Source of the DNA: Arenimonas terrae
GTDB lineage: Bacteria; Pseudomonadota; Gammaproteobacteria; Xanthomonadales; Xanthomonadaceae
Assembly (NCBI RefSeq): GCF_006265115.1
Contig: NZ_SMDR01000001.1
Span: 992,001 to 1,056,000 of the forward strand
Reading direction: 5' to 3'
Length of the DNA: 64,000 nucleotides
Position 1 is the stretch's first letter. Every line of letters starts with the position of its first letter. Made by a program: the position numbers and the translations under genes. Under the pieces are notes generated by a model, which searched no databases, had not been told where the DNA came from, and saw only the letters and a program-made list of their open reading frames with translations. This document shows positions 40,238 to 49,435 of this stretch, one piece after another.

Positions 40238-40600
40238 TTACTCGGCCGAGGAACGCGCGGCCAGGTCTTCTTTGATGCGCGCCTTCTTGCCTTCCAGGCC
40301 ACGCAGGTAATACAGCTTGCCGGCGCGGACCTTGCCGCGGCGCTTCACCGACACGGAGTCGATGATCGGGCTGTGGGTCTGGAAGACGCGCTCGACGCCG
40401 AAGCCGTGCGAGATCTTGCGGACGGTGAAAGCCGAGTTCAGGCCGGCGTTCTTGATCGCGATGACCACGCCTTCATAGGCCTGGAGACGCTCGCGGTTGC
40501 CTTCCTTCACCTTCACGTTGACCACGACGGTGTCGCCGGGGCCGAATTCGGGCAGCTTGCGCTGCGACTGCTCTTGTTCGAACTGCTGCAGGAAATTCAT
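40238..40600 (-). CDS. rplS: 50S ribosomal protein L19
   Basis: A 120-residue L19, located at the 30S-50S interface. [23 protein letters not shown] and the C-terminal [23 protein letters not shown] are diagnostic. Last gene of the conserved rpsP-rimM-trmD-rplS operon; the gap to trmD is 113 bp, followed by a strong hairpin after the stop. Confidence 0.97.
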   Translation of the reverse strand: MNFLQQFEQEQSQRKLPEFGPGDTVVVNVKVKEGNRERLQAYEGVVIAIKNAGLNSAFTVRKISHGFGVERVFQTHSPIIDSVSVKRRGKVRAGKLYYLRGLEGKKARIKEDLAARSSAE

Positions 40601-40713
40601 GGTTACACGCCTCTGATAGTTGTTTGATGTGCGCGCCAGAGGCCCGGTAACCGTGCTTGGCTATAAAAACAGCTGGCAAGTATAGCCCGCCAAACCCTTG
40701 AAGTGGAAGAGGT

Positions 40714-41472
40714 TCAGGGCCCTGCGCCGGGTCCAGCCCGCCACTGGGCGATGAAGGCCTCCAGCAGGGCGCGGTCGGCCTTGCCAAGGGTGACCCGGGC
40801 CAGCAGGTCGGGCCGCCGCAGCCAGGTTCGGCCCAGGCTCTGCTGGCGGCGCCAGCGGGCGATCGCGGCGTGGTCGCCGGACAGCAGGACGGGCGGCACG
40901 CCCTCGGTCCCGGCCAGGTCGGAGCGGGTGAAATGCGGGCAGTCCAGCAGGCCGTCCTCGAAACTGTCCTGGACCGCCGAGTCGGCGTGGTTCAGGGCGC
41001 CCTCCTGCAGCCGGCCGACCGCATCGATGACCACCGCCGCGGCCAGTTCGCCGCCGGACAGCACGTAGTCGCCGATCGACAGTTCTTCATCCACCTCGCG
41101 GGCGATGAAGCGCTCGTCCAGGCCTTCGTAGCGGCCACAGAGCAGGATCAGGCGCGGCCGGGCCGCCAGTTCCCGGACCTTGGCCTGGGTCAGGCGCTCG
41201 CCCTGGGGGCTGAGGTAGATCACCCGGGCCGGGGCCGGATCGGCCGCACGGGCCGCCGCGAGGCAGGCCGACAGGGGTTCGGCCAGCATGACCATGCCGG
41301 GACCGCCGCCAAAAGGGCGGTCGTCCACGCGGCGGTAGTTGTCCGTGGCGTAGTCGCGCGGATTCCAGCCGTGCACCGACAGCAGCCCGCGCTCCTGCGC
41401 GCGGCCGACCACGCCCAGCGCGGCGCTGTCGCGGATGAAGTCGGGGAACAGGGTGACGACGTCGATGCGCAC
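40714..41472 (-). CDS. trmD: tRNA (guanine(37)-N1)-methyltransferase
   Basis: A 252-residue SPOUT-class (trefoil knot) enzyme that methylates G37 next to the anticodon and prevents +1 frameshifting. [24 protein letters not shown], the knot region [13 protein letters not shown] and [23 protein letters not shown] are all present. Positioned in the ribosomal operon between rimM (19 bp upstream) and rplS. Confidence 0.97.
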   Translation of the reverse strand: MRIDVVTLFPDFIRDSAALGVVGRAQERGLLSVHGWNPRDYATDNYRRVDDRPFGGGPGMVMLAEPLSACLAAARAADPAPARVIYLSPQGERLTQAKVRELAARPRLILLCGRYEGLDERFIAREVDEELSIGDYVLSGGELAAAVVIDAVGRLQEGALNHADSAVQDSFEDGLLDCPHFTRSDLAGTEGVPPVLLSGDHAAIARWRRQQSLGRTWLRRPDLLARVTLGKADRALLEAFIAQWRAGPGAGP

Positions 41473-41491
41473 GGCGGCTCCTGCCGTCGGA

Positions 41492-41998
41492 TCAGAACTC
41501 GGGATCCCAGTCGACCACGATGCGGCCGGCCTGGAAATCGACGGATTTGACGTACTGGTCGGTCACGAACGGAATCAGGCGTTCACGCTCGCCGGACACC
41601 ACGAGCACGTCGTTGGCGCCGGTATCGAACAGGTGCGAGACGGTGCCCAGCGGCTGGCCTTCGACGGTTTCCACCGCCAGGCCCTCCAGGTCCACCCAGT
41701 AGTACTCGCCCGGCGAGGGCGGCGGCAGGCGGTCGCGCGGGACCCAGATCTCGGTGCCGTTCATGGCCTCGGCCAGCTCCCGGGTATCGACGCCCGGGAA
41801 GCTCGCGACCACCAGCTTGCCGGTGTCGCGGCCGCGCACGCCGGAGACTTCGCGCTCGCTTCCGCCAGCCCGAAGGATCCAGGGTTGGTACTTGAACAGG
41901 GCGTCGCGAGGATCGGTCCAGGAGAGCAGTTTCAGCTCGCCCCGGACGCCGAAGGCGCCGGCGACCCTGCCCAGCAGGATGCGGCGCTCGGTGCTCAT
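41492..41998 (-). CDS. rimM: Ribosome maturation factor RimM
   Basis: A 168-residue 30S assembly factor, which acts on the 16S head with S19. The start [24 protein letters not shown] and the PRC-barrel part ([38 protein letters not shown]) are typical. It sits between rpsP and trmD in the conserved order. Confidence 0.96.
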   Translation of the reverse strand: MSTERRILLGRVAGAFGVRGELKLLSWTDPRDALFKYQPWILRAGGSEREVSGVRGRDTGKLVVASFPGVDTRELAEAMNGTEIWVPRDRLPPPSPGEYYWVDLEGLAVETVEGQPLGTVSHLFDTGANDVLVVSGERERLIPFVTDQYVKSVDFQAGRIVVDWDPEF

Positions 41999-42033
41999 GG
42001 CAACGGGCCTCGCGCGGGGCGAGGCCGCAGGGC

Positions 42034-42288
42034 TCAGGCCGAAGCCTGGCCGGAGGCTTCCTTGACCAGCATGCGGACCTTGTCGGTCAGCTGCGCACCG
42101 TTGGAAACCCAGTGCTGCACGCGGGCGGTGTCGAGCTCGACGCGCTTTTCGTTGCCGGTCGCGATGGGGTTGTAGAAACCCAGGCGCTCGATCGAACGGC
42201 CGTCGCGCTTGTTGCGCTGGTCGGTGACGATGATGTGGTAGAAGGGGCGCTTCTTCGCGCCGCCGCGGGTCAGACGGATCTTGACCAT
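42034..42288 (-). CDS. rpsP: 30S ribosomal protein S16
   Basis: An 84-residue S16, needed for 30S assembly. [21 protein letters not shown] and [13 protein letters not shown] are diagnostic. It is first in the rpsP-rimM-trmD-rplS operon, 124 bp downstream of ffh, and a TACAAT -10-like box lies in that gap. Confidence 0.97.
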   Translation of the reverse strand: MVKIRLTRGGAKKRPFYHIIVTDQRNKRDGRSIERLGFYNPIATGNEKRVELDTARVQHWVSNGAQLTDKVRMLVKEASGQASA

Positions 42289-42350
42289 GTCGGTTTGCTC
42301 TGTAGTTCTGTGACTGGAAGTCCGGCCGTTACCGGGCCGGGGAATCGCGA

Positions 42351-42379
42351 ATTGTAGGCCTTTGTCCGGCCGAAAGATA
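42351..42379 (-). promoter_or_regulatory. Possible rpsP operon promoter
   Basis: On the minus strand TACAAT (42356-42351) is a good -10 box, but the -35 at 17-bp spacing (TATCTT) is poor. It lies 63 bp before the rpsP ATG, where a ribosomal operon promoter is expected. Confidence 0.4.
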
Positions 42380-42412
42380 CCCCGCCGGACCGATCCGGCC
42401 GGGTCCGGTGGC

Positions 42413-43786
42413 TCAGCGGCCGGGGAAACGGCCCGGGAAGCCGCCGCCCATCAGGCCCTTCATGCCCCGCAGCATGCCCTTCATGCCGCCCTGGGACAGC
42501 TTGGACATCATCTTCTCCATCTGCTGGAACTGCTTCAGGAGCTTGTTCACGTCGGCCGGACTGGTGCCCGAACCCCGGGCGATGCGGGCCCGGCGGGAGC
42601 CATTCAGGAGGCCGGGGTTGCGGCGCTCCTTCTTGGTCATGGAATTGATGATGGCGACCATGCGCGGCACTTCCTTGCCGGTCACCTGGGCCTTCACGTG
42701 GTCCGGGACCTGGCCCATGCCCGGCAGTTTGTCCATGAGGCCGGACAGTCCGCCCATGTTCTGCATCTGCTCGAGCTGGTCGCGCATGTCGTTGAGGTCG
42801 AACTTCTTGCCCTTGGCGACCTTTTCGGCGAGTTTCTGCGCCTTGTCCTTGTCGACCTGCTGCTCGACCTGCTCAACCAGGGACAGCACGTCGCCCATGT
42901 CCAGGATGCGGCTGGCGGCGCGGTCGGGGTGGAACACGTCCAGGCCGTCCGGCTTCTCGCCGACGCCGACGAACTTGATCGGCTTGCCGGTGATGTAACG
43001 CACGCTCAGTGCGGCGCCGCCGCGGGCGTCGCCGTCGGTCTTGGTCAGCACCACGCCGGTCAGCGGCAGCGCCTCGCTGAAGGCCTTGGCGGTGTTGGCG
43101 GCGTCCTGGCCGGTCATCGCGTCGACGACGAACAGCGTCTCGACCGGATTGACGGCGGCGTGCAGGGCCTTGATCTCGGCCATCATCGCCTCATCGATGG
43201 CGAGGCGGCCGGCCGTGTCGACCAGCAGCACGTCCACGAAGGACTTGCGCGCGTCGTCGATGGCGGCGCGCACGATGGCTTCGGGCTTCTGGTCGGCGCT
43301 GGACGGGAAGAACAGCACGTCCACCTGCTGGGCCAGCGTGCGCAGCTGCTCGATCGCGGCCGGACGGTAGACGTCGGCCGACACCACCATCACCTTTTTC
43401 TTCTTGCGTTCCTTCAGGTGCTTGGCGAGCTTGCCCACGGTCGTGGTCTTGCCCGCGCCCTGCAGGCCGGCCATCAGGATCACGGCCGGCGCCGGCACGT
43501 TGAGGTTGAGGTCGCTGGCGGCCGAACCCATCACCGCGGCCATTTCGTCGCGCACGACCTTGATCAGGGCCTGGCCGGGGGTGAGGCTGGTCAGCACTTC
43601 CTGGCCGACCGCGCGCGCCTTGATGCGCTCGATCAGGGCGGACACCACCGGCAGCGCGACGTCGGCCTCGAGCAGGGCGATGCGCACCTCGCGGGTGGCC
43701 TCGCGGATGTTTTCCTCGGTCAGTCGGCCGCGGCCGCGAAGGCGCTGGAGGGTGCCGGACAGGCGCTGGGTCAGCGACTCGAACAT
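42413..43786 (-). CDS. ffh: Signal recognition particle protein Ffh (SRP54)
   Basis: A 457-residue SRP GTPase that binds signal sequences with 4.5S RNA and delivers ribosomes to FtsY. The N domain starts [22 protein letters not shown]. The G domain has [23 protein letters not shown] and [10 protein letters not shown]. The Met-rich M domain ends in a Gly/Met/Pro tail ([22 protein letters not shown]). It precedes rpsP, as in E. coli. It is divergent from the ypjD-like gene. Confidence 0.97.
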   Translation of the reverse strand: MFESLTQRLSGTLQRLRGRGRLTEENIREATREVRIALLEADVALPVVSALIERIKARAVGQEVLTSLTPGQALIKVVRDEMAAVMGSAASDLNLNVPAPAVILMAGLQGAGKTTTVGKLAKHLKERKKKKVMVVSADVYRPAAIEQLRTLAQQVDVLFFPSSADQKPEAIVRAAIDDARKSFVDVLLVDTAGRLAIDEAMMAEIKALHAAVNPVETLFVVDAMTGQDAANTAKAFSEALPLTGVVLTKTDGDARGGAALSVRYITGKPIKFVGVGEKPDGLDVFHPDRAASRILDMGDVLSLVEQVEQQVDKDKAQKLAEKVAKGKKFDLNDMRDQLEQMQNMGGLSGLMDKLPGMGQVPDHVKAQVTGKEVPRMVAIINSMTKKERRNPGLLNGSRRARIARGSGTSPADVNKLLKQFQQMEKMMSKLSQGGMKGMLRGMKGLMGGGFPGRFPGR

Positions 43787-43816
43787 GGGATTCGGGGTCT
43801 AACGGAAGGGGCGCGA

Positions 43817-43867
43817 AGTATAGCGCGGGCGCGGCCCCGCCCCTTGTTGTCGAGAATGGTTCTCGAC
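43817..43867. promoter_or_regulatory. ffh -10 box and adjacent perfect palindrome
   Basis: A TATACT box for ffh lies at 43822-43817 on the minus strand. Upstream of it is GTCGAGAA-TGG-TTCTCGAC (43849-43867), a perfect 8-bp-arm palindrome in the divergent gap between ffh and the ypjD-like gene. It looks like a regulator site, but I do not recognise the regulator. Confidence 0.5.
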
Positions 43868-43894
43868 TTCGGACGCCTGTGCCAAACTCCGCCC

Positions 43895-44692
43895 ATGTCC
43901 GCCCTCCTCCTCGCGCTGCTCGCCGTCACCCTTTACGCCTTCGCCAGCCAGCAGCTGGCCGGGCACGCCCGGGCGCCCCATCCGCAGCCGCGGCGCTGGC
44001 TGCTGCTGGCGGTGCCGGCCGTCTTGCTGCACGCCGGCCTGCACCTGATGGCCTGGCGGATCCTGGGCGGGCCCGACCTGCACTTCTTCGCGGCCCTGTC
44101 TCTGGTAGGCCTGGGCATGGCGGCCCTGACCACAGCCTTGGGGCCGGCGCAGCGCATCGAGGCGCTGGGCATCATCGTGTTCCCGCTGGCGGCTGGCGTT
44201 CTGGTGGCCTACGCCTTGGCGGGTGGCGGCCAGTCCCGGGCGGACCTGGATTGGCAGCTGCAGCTGCACGCCCTGCTGGCGCTGCTGGCCTACGCGACGC
44301 TGGCCGTCGCGGCCCTGCTCGCCCTGATGCTGTGGTTCCAGGACCGCGCCCTGCGCCGCCGCGACCTGGGCGGCTGGCTGCGCGTGCTGCCGCCGCTGAC
44401 CCAGATGGAAACCCTGCTGTTCCGCAGCCTGGGCGCCGGTTTCGTGCTGCTGAGCCTGACCCTGCTCACCGGTGTGGTGTTCGTGGACAACCTGTTCGCG
44501 CAGGACTTGGGCCACAAGACGGTGCTGTCGATGCTTTCGTGGATCGTGCTGGGCGTGCTGCTGTTCGGCCGCTGGCGCTGGGGCTGGCGCGGCCCGCGCG
44601 CGGTGAAGCTGACGCTGACGGCGATGGCGCTGCTGCTGCTCGCGTTCTTCGGCAGCAAGTTCGTCTACGAACTGGTGCTGCACCGCGGCTAG
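43895..44692 (+). CDS. YpjD/CcsA-like cytochrome c assembly family membrane protein
   Basis: A 265-residue integral membrane protein with about eight hydrophobic segments, family of the HemX/CcsA-type cytochrome c assembly domain. Family features include LHAGLHL near residue 45, ADLDWQLQLHALLALLAYATLAVAALLALML, and GHKTVLSMLSWIVLG. It is divergent from ffh, the same neighbour as E. coli ypjD. A direct role in haem or cytochrome maturation is not established. ATG 43856 is an alternative start but falls in the palindrome. It overlaps the convergent acetyltransferase gene by 4 bp. Confidence 0.85.
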   Translation: MSALLLALLAVTLYAFASQQLAGHARAPHPQPRRWLLLAVPAVLLHAGLHLMAWRILGGPDLHFFAALSLVGLGMAALTTALGPAQRIEALGIIVFPLAAGVLVAYALAGGGQSRADLDWQLQLHALLALLAYATLAVAALLALMLWFQDRALRRRDLGGWLRVLPPLTQMETLLFRSLGAGFVLLSLTLLTGVVFVDNLFAQDLGHKTVLSMLSWIVLGVLLFGRWRWGWRGPRAVKLTLTAMALLLLAFFGSKFVYELVLHRG

Positions 44693-45264
44693 CGGCGATA
44701 GCGCGCCATCCACTCGCGAAGTCTCTGCGGATCGACGCGCCCGAACATCACGTGGTCGTAGGCATGGCCATCGCGGAAGGCGCGGGCGCGCACGAGCCCC
44801 TCGCGCACGAATCCCGCCCCTTCCAGCACGTGGATCGAACCGACGTTGCGCGCGCTTGCATAGGCGGTCAGCCGTGCCAACCCCCAGCGTTCCGTCACGA
44901 ACGGAACGACCTCGCGCACGGCCGCCGTGACGATGCCGCGCCGCCAGTACGCCTCGCCCAGCCAGTAGCCGAGCTCGGCGGAATGGGCGAACTCGGCCGC
45001 GCCGCGGCGCACGCCGATGCCGCCCACCGCCTCCCCCTGCACTTCGATCGCCCAGCCTTCCGGGTCTTCCTGCGAATCGAGGAAAGCAAACCAGGCGTCG
45101 GCATCGGCCGAGGTGTACGGATTCGGGAAACGCAGCGACAGATACCGCGCCACGTTCGGGTTGTCGGCATGGCGCAGCAGCGACGCACGATCCTCACGCC
45201 GCCACGGGCGGACCAGGCCCGCGCCCGAGGGAAAAACGAACGGCAGCGAGACCGGCGCAGTCAT
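44689..45264 (-). CDS. GNAT N-acetyltransferase (RimJ/RimL type)
   Basis: A 191-residue acetyl-CoA-dependent acetyltransferase of the Acetyltransf_3 branch, which includes ribosomal protein N-acetylating enzymes. The fold is recognised from LRPW-like LVRPWRREDRASLL at the start, LGYWLGEAYWRRGIVTAAVREVVPF (acetyl-CoA loop) and NVGSIHVLEGAGFVREG. Its start overlaps the radA stop (ATGA), so it is translationally coupled to radA. The substrate is not predictable. Confidence 0.85.
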   Translation of the reverse strand: MTAPVSLPFVFPSGAGLVRPWRREDRASLLRHADNPNVARYLSLRFPNPYTSADADAWFAFLDSQEDPEGWAIEVQGEAVGGIGVRRGAAEFAHSAELGYWLGEAYWRRGIVTAAVREVVPFVTERWGLARLTAYASARNVGSIHVLEGAGFVREGLVRARAFRDGHAYDHVMFGRVDPQRLREWMARYRR

Positions 45265-46658
45265 TGCGCCGCTGCTTCCAGCGCTTCCGACAGCCGCTCG
45301 ACCGCGATCACTTCCAGGTCCTTGTAGGCGCCCTTCTTCGGCGCGTTGGCCTTGGGCACGATCGCGCGCCGGAAGCCGTGCGTGGCGGCTTCCTTCAGTC
45401 GCTCCTCGCCATTGGGCACCGGGCGGATCTCGCCGCTGAGGCCGACTTCGCCGAAAGCAACGGTCTTTTCCGCCAGCGGCCGGTCGCGCAGCGAACTCAA
45501 TACAGCCAGCAGCACCGGCAGGTCGGCCGCGGTCTCCTGCACGCGGATGCCGCCGACCACGTTCACGAAAACGTCCTGGTCGAACACGCCGACGCCGCCG
45601 TGGCGGTGCAGCACGGCCAGCAGCATCGCCAGGCGGTTCTGCTCCAGGCCCAGCGCGACGCGGCGCGGATTGGCCAGCGGCGACTTGTCCACCAGCGCCT
45701 GCACCTCGACCAGCAGCGGCCGCGTGCCTTCGCGCGTCACCATCACGGCACTGCCGGGCTGGGCCGTGCTCGAACCCGACAGGAAGATCGCCGAAGGATT
45801 CGGCACCTCGCGCAGGCCCTTGTCGCCCATCGCGAACACGCCCAGCTCGTTGACCGCGCCGAAGCGGTTCTTGAAGGCGCGCAGCACCCGGAAGCGGCTG
45901 CCCGACTCGCCCTCGAAATACAGCACGGCGTCGACCATGTGCTCGAGCACGCGCGGGCCGGCGATGCCGCCTTCCTTGGTGACGTGGCCGACCAGGAACA
46001 CCGAGGTGCCGGTTTCCTTGGCGAAACGCACCAGCCGCGCCGCGCTTTCGCGCACCTGGCTGACCGAGCCGGGCGCGGCGGTCAGCAGTTCGCTCCAGAG
46101 CGTCTGGATGGAATCGGCCACGAGCAATCGAGGCGAAGGTTTGGCCGAGGCCGCCTGGCCCAGGATCTTCTCGACGCAGGTTTCGGCCAGTGCGTGCAGG
46201 TTGTCGAGCGGCAGCCCGAGCCGCTGCGCGCGCCCGGCGACCTGCGCCAGGCTTTCCTCGCCGGTGACGTACAGCGCCGGCACGTTCGCCGACATCAGCG
46301 CCAGGGCCTGCAGCAGCAGGGTGGACTTGCCGATGCCGGGGTCGCCACCGACCAGCACCACCGAACCCTCGACCAGGCCGCCGCCGAGCACGCGGTCGAG
46401 TTCACCGATGGTGGTCGAGACGCGGACCTCGACGTCCTGGCTGACGTTCCTGAGCGCGGTGATGCCCGCGGCCTCGGGCCGGCCGGCCCAGCCGCCCTGG
46501 CGCGCCGGCGTGGCGCCGCCGCCCTTGCCCGCCGAGGCAGGTTCGATGACGAACTCGCTCATCGTGTTCCAGGCGCCGCATTCGCCGCACTGGCCCTGCC
46601 ATTTGCTGGAGGAATCGCCGCATTCGCTGCAGACGTAGGCGGTCTTGGCTTTGGCCAT
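45261..46658 (-). CDS. radA: DNA repair protein RadA (Sms)
   Basis: A 465-residue RecA-like DNA helicase that promotes branch migration during recombination. The N-terminal zinc finger CSECGDSSSKWQGQCGECGAW, Walker A GGDPGIGKST, the RadA-specific KNRFG (AFKNRFGAVNELGVF) and a C-terminal Lon-like domain (ALGLEQNRLAMLLAVLHRHGGV) appear in order. The downstream GNAT gene overlaps its stop. The start is 130 bp from divergent lexA2. Confidence 0.96.
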   Translation of the reverse strand: MAKAKTAYVCSECGDSSSKWQGQCGECGAWNTMSEFVIEPASAGKGGGATPARQGGWAGRPEAAGITALRNVSQDVEVRVSTTIGELDRVLGGGLVEGSVVLVGGDPGIGKSTLLLQALALMSANVPALYVTGEESLAQVAGRAQRLGLPLDNLHALAETCVEKILGQAASAKPSPRLLVADSIQTLWSELLTAAPGSVSQVRESAARLVRFAKETGTSVFLVGHVTKEGGIAGPRVLEHMVDAVLYFEGESGSRFRVLRAFKNRFGAVNELGVFAMGDKGLREVPNPSAIFLSGSSTAQPGSAVMVTREGTRPLLVEVQALVDKSPLANPRRVALGLEQNRLAMLLAVLHRHGGVGVFDQDVFVNVVGGIRVQETAADLPVLLAVLSSLRDRPLAEKTVAFGEVGLSGEIRPVPNGEERLKEAATHGFRRAIVPKANAPKKGAYKDLEVIAVERLSEALEAAAQ

Positions 46659-46772
46659 GGGGTCCGGGGTCGTTCCAGAAGAGAGGTCAATGTAACCGGG
46701 GGCTGTCGCAATCCCTGAGCCGAAGCCGCTTCAGGCTGGGTAGGAACGGGGACTGGCCGGACGAAGGAATAC

Positions 46773-46786
46773 CACATATATTTGTG
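46773..46786. promoter_or_regulatory. Putative LexA2 operator before the mutagenesis cassette
   Basis: CACATATATTTGTG is a palindrome with one mismatch, ending 2 bp before the lexA2 ATG (46789). Its position copies the lexA1 arrangement, where the operator abuts the start codon. The sequence matches neither the LexA1 site nor the E. coli LexA box. Assignment to LexA2 is inferred from position. Confidence 0.5.
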
Positions 46787-46788
46787 TC

Positions 46789-47394
46789 ATGGATACCCTT
46801 ACCGACCGCCAGCAGGCCATCCTCGACTTCATCGCCACCCAGGTCGGTCGCGAGGGCATGCCGCCGACCCTGGCCGAGATCGCCCGGGAATTCGGCTTCC
46901 GCCAGCCGCGTTCGGCCCAGGCCCACCTGCAGGCCCTGGAAGCCAAGGGCATGCTGAGCCTGCTGCCCGGCAAGTCGCGCGGCATCCGCCTGGCCACGCC
47001 GCCGGTGCCGGAGGCCTCGCTCGCCCTGCCGGTGCTCGGCGCGGTCGCCGCCGGCCAGCCGATCGGCGACGCCGAGGCCGAGGGCCCGCTGCTGCTCGAC
47101 CGCGCCCTGTTCTTCCCGCGCCCCGACTACCTGCTGCGCGTGCGCGGCGACTCGATGCGCGACGACGGCATCTTCGACGGCGACCTGATCGCCGTGCACC
47201 GCACGCCCGAGGCGCAGGACAACCAGATCGTGGTCGCCCGCCTGGACGGCGACCTCACGGTGAAACGCCTGCGCCGGCGCAAGGACGGCATCCAGCTGCT
47301 GCCGCGCAATCCCGACCACGCGCCGATCGAGGTGCCGGTCGGCGCGGTGTTCGCCATCGAGGGCGTGTACTGCGGCCTGGTCCGCCGGGGCTGA
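46789..47394 (+). CDS. Second LexA-family repressor (LexA2) of the imuA-imuB-dnaE2 cassette
   Basis: A 201-residue LexA. The DNA-binding segment GFRQPRSAQAHLQALEAKG differs from LexA1 exactly in the recognition helix. The peptidase half keeps Ala88-Gly89 (VAAGQP), Ser122 (RGDSM) and Lys159 (LTVKR), so it should self-cleave with RecA. It heads a four-gene SOS mutagenesis operon; imuA starts 1 bp after its stop. No Shine-Dalgarno site is visible between the putative operator and ATG, suggesting leaderless translation. Confidence 0.93.
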   Translation: MDTLTDRQQAILDFIATQVGREGMPPTLAEIAREFGFRQPRSAQAHLQALEAKGMLSLLPGKSRGIRLATPPVPEASLALPVLGAVAAGQPIGDAEAEGPLLLDRALFFPRPDYLLRVRGDSMRDDGIFDGDLIAVHRTPEAQDNQIVVARLDGDLTVKRLRRRKDGIQLLPRNPDHAPIEVPVGAVFAIEGVYCGLVRRG

Positions 47395-47395
47395 C

Positions 47396-48010
47396 ATGGG
47401 CGCCGTGGTTTCCATCAGCACGATGCTCGCCGACCGCCGGCTCTGGCGCGGCCAGCCGGCACCGGCGCCGGCCGCGCGCGAGCCCTCCGGCCATGCCGCG
47501 CTCGACGCCGCCCTGCCCACCGGCGGCTGGCCCGAAGCCGCATTGACCGAACTGCTGCTGGCCGCCGACGGCATCGGCGAACTGCAGCTGCTGCTGCCGA
47601 CGCTGCGCCGCCTGACCAGCGCCGGCCGCCCCGTGGTCTGGGTCGATCCGCCCTACCGGCCCTACGCGCCGGCACTGGCGAGCGCCGGCGTCGACCTTTC
47701 GCACCTGCACATCGTCGAAGCCGGCCGCGACGCGCCCTGGGCGATCGAACAATGCCTGCGCAGCCAGGCCTGCGGCGCCGTGCTGGGCTGGCCCGCACGC
47801 ACCGACGACAAATCGCTGCGCCGTCTGCAGGTGGCGGCGGAAACCGGCCTGTGCCTGGGCTTCCTGTTCCGTCCGCTGGCCGCCGCGCGCAATCCGTCGC
47901 CGGCGGCGCTGCGGCTGCAGCTGGAGGCTGGCACGCTCCGCGTGCTCAAGTGCCGCGGCGGCGTGGCGCCGGCGCAGGCTCTGGCCTTCGCGCCCGCTGC
48001 GCTGAACTGA
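47396..48010 (+). CDS. imuA: Translesion DNA synthesis-associated protein ImuA
   Basis: A 204-residue RecA/SulA-like protein of the DNA damage-induced mutagenesis cassette. GHAALDAALPTGGWPEAALTELLLA and VVWVDPPYRPYAPALASAGVDLSHLHIV are typical for gammaproteobacterial ImuA; a true Walker A is not seen, as usual in this family. It works with ImuB and DnaE2. Starts 1 bp after lexA2 and ends 9 bp before imuB. Confidence 0.9.
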   Translation: MGAVVSISTMLADRRLWRGQPAPAPAAREPSGHAALDAALPTGGWPEAALTELLLAADGIGELQLLLPTLRRLTSAGRPVVWVDPPYRPYAPALASAGVDLSHLHIVEAGRDAPWAIEQCLRSQACGAVLGWPARTDDKSLRRLQVAAETGLCLGFLFRPLAAARNPSPAALRLQLEAGTLRVLKCRGGVAPAQALAFAPAALN

Positions 48011-48019
48011 TGCCCGGAC

Positions 48020-49435
48020 ATGCTCTGGGCCGCCCTCCATCTCCCGCAACGGGCGCTCGACGGCGCTCTCCGGCGCTGCGCTGACCCCCACGCTCCGCTG
48101 GCCCTGGTCGGCGGGCCGGCACAGCGGCGTGTGGTGATGCTGGCGAACGAAGCGGCACGCGCCGTCGGCGTTGCCCCGGGCCAGGCCCTGGCGGCGGCGC
48201 AGGCGATCCACCCCGCCCTGGCGACGCAGATGTACGACGCTGCCGAAGCCCATCGCCTGCTCGCACTCACCTGTGCCTGGGCCTACCGCTATTCCGGCCA
48301 GGTCTGCAGCGACGGCGAGGACACCGTGTGGCTGGAAGTCGGCAGCAGCCTGGGCCTGTTCGGCCCCTGGCCACGTTTCGAACGCCTGCTGCGCGACGAC
48401 CTGCACGGGCTGGGCCTGAGCCACACGCTGGCCGTCGCGCCGACGCCGCTGGGCGCGCTGTGCCTGGCGCGGCAGCAGGATGGATTGGCCGTGACCGACC
48501 TCACCCAGCTGCAGCGGGCGCTGCAATCCTTGCCGCTCGACCTGGCACCATTCCCGCCGGACGTGCGCGAGGCCCTGCACGGCATGGGCGTGCGCAAGCT
48601 GCGCCAGCTGTTCGTGCTGCCGCGCGCCGGGCTGCAGCGGCGTTTCGGCCGCGGGATGCTCGACACGATGGACCGGCTCACCGGCGACGCGCCCGACCTG
48701 CGCACCTACTACCAGCCGCCGGACCGTTTCGAGGCGCGCTTCGAGTTCGACGACGAGATCCGCTACAGCACCGGCCTGCTGTTCCCGCTCAAACGCCTGC
48801 TCGGCGACCTCGCCGCCTACCTGGCCGGCCGCGACGGCGGCGTGCAGCGTTTCGAGCTGGTGTTCGAACACGACCTGCATCCGACCAGCACGCAGACCGT
48901 CGGCCTGCTGCAGCCCGAACGCGACGCCGCGCGCCTGTTCGACCTGGCCAAGCTGACCCTGGAACGCCAGGCCGTGCCGGCGCCGGTGCGCGCCTTCGGG
49001 CTGCGCGCCACCGAACTGCCGCCGTTCGTGCCGGCCGGGCGCGACCTGTTCGAAGCGCGGCCGGCGAGCGCGCTGGACTGGCCGGCCCTGCAGGCCCGGC
49101 TCGCCGCACGCCTGGGCGAACAGGCCACGCACCAGCTGGCGCCGCAGCCCGACCCGCGCCCCGAACACGCGCAGCGTCGCGTGCGGGAATGGCGCGGCCA
49201 CCCCGCCGCGCCGCCGCTGCCCCGTCCGGCCTGGCTGCTGCCGCGGCCGGTGCCCTGGCGAGAAGCGCGGCACCGCGTGCTGGCCGGCCCCGAGCGCATC
49301 GAATCGGGCTGGTGGGACGGCGGCGACGTGCGCCGCGACTACTACGTGGTCGAAACCGAGGCCGGCCAGCGCGCCTGGGTGTTCTGCCCGGCCGGCCAGC
49401 ATGGCCCCTTCCTGCTGCACGGCTGGTTCGCATGA
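48020..49435 (+). CDS. imuB: Y-family-like translesion factor ImuB
   Basis: A 471-residue Y-family polymerase-like protein. In ImuB the catalytic acidic residues are generally lost, and the protein acts as a hub linking beta clamp, ImuA and DnaE2. Here the usual DxD start of Y-family enzymes is replaced by [15 protein letters not shown]. The palm/finger parts ([14 protein letters not shown]) and a C-terminal extension are recognisable. Its TGA overlaps the dnaE2 ATG (ATGA). Confidence 0.92.
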   Translation: MLWAALHLPQRALDGALRRCADPHAPLALVGGPAQRRVVMLANEAARAVGVAPGQALAAAQAIHPALATQMYDAAEAHRLLALTCAWAYRYSGQVCSDGEDTVWLEVGSSLGLFGPWPRFERLLRDDLHGLGLSHTLAVAPTPLGALCLARQQDGLAVTDLTQLQRALQSLPLDLAPFPPDVREALHGMGVRKLRQLFVLPRAGLQRRFGRGMLDTMDRLTGDAPDLRTYYQPPDRFEARFEFDDEIRYSTGLLFPLKRLLGDLAAYLAGRDGGVQRFELVFEHDLHPTSTQTVGLLQPERDAARLFDLAKLTLERQAVPAPVRAFGLRATELPPFVPAGRDLFEARPASALDWPALQARLAARLGEQATHQLAPQPDPRPEHAQRRVREWRGHPAAPPLPRPAWLLPRPVPWREARHRVLAGPERIESGWWDGGDVRRDYYVVETEAGQRAWVFCPAGQHGPFLLHGWFA

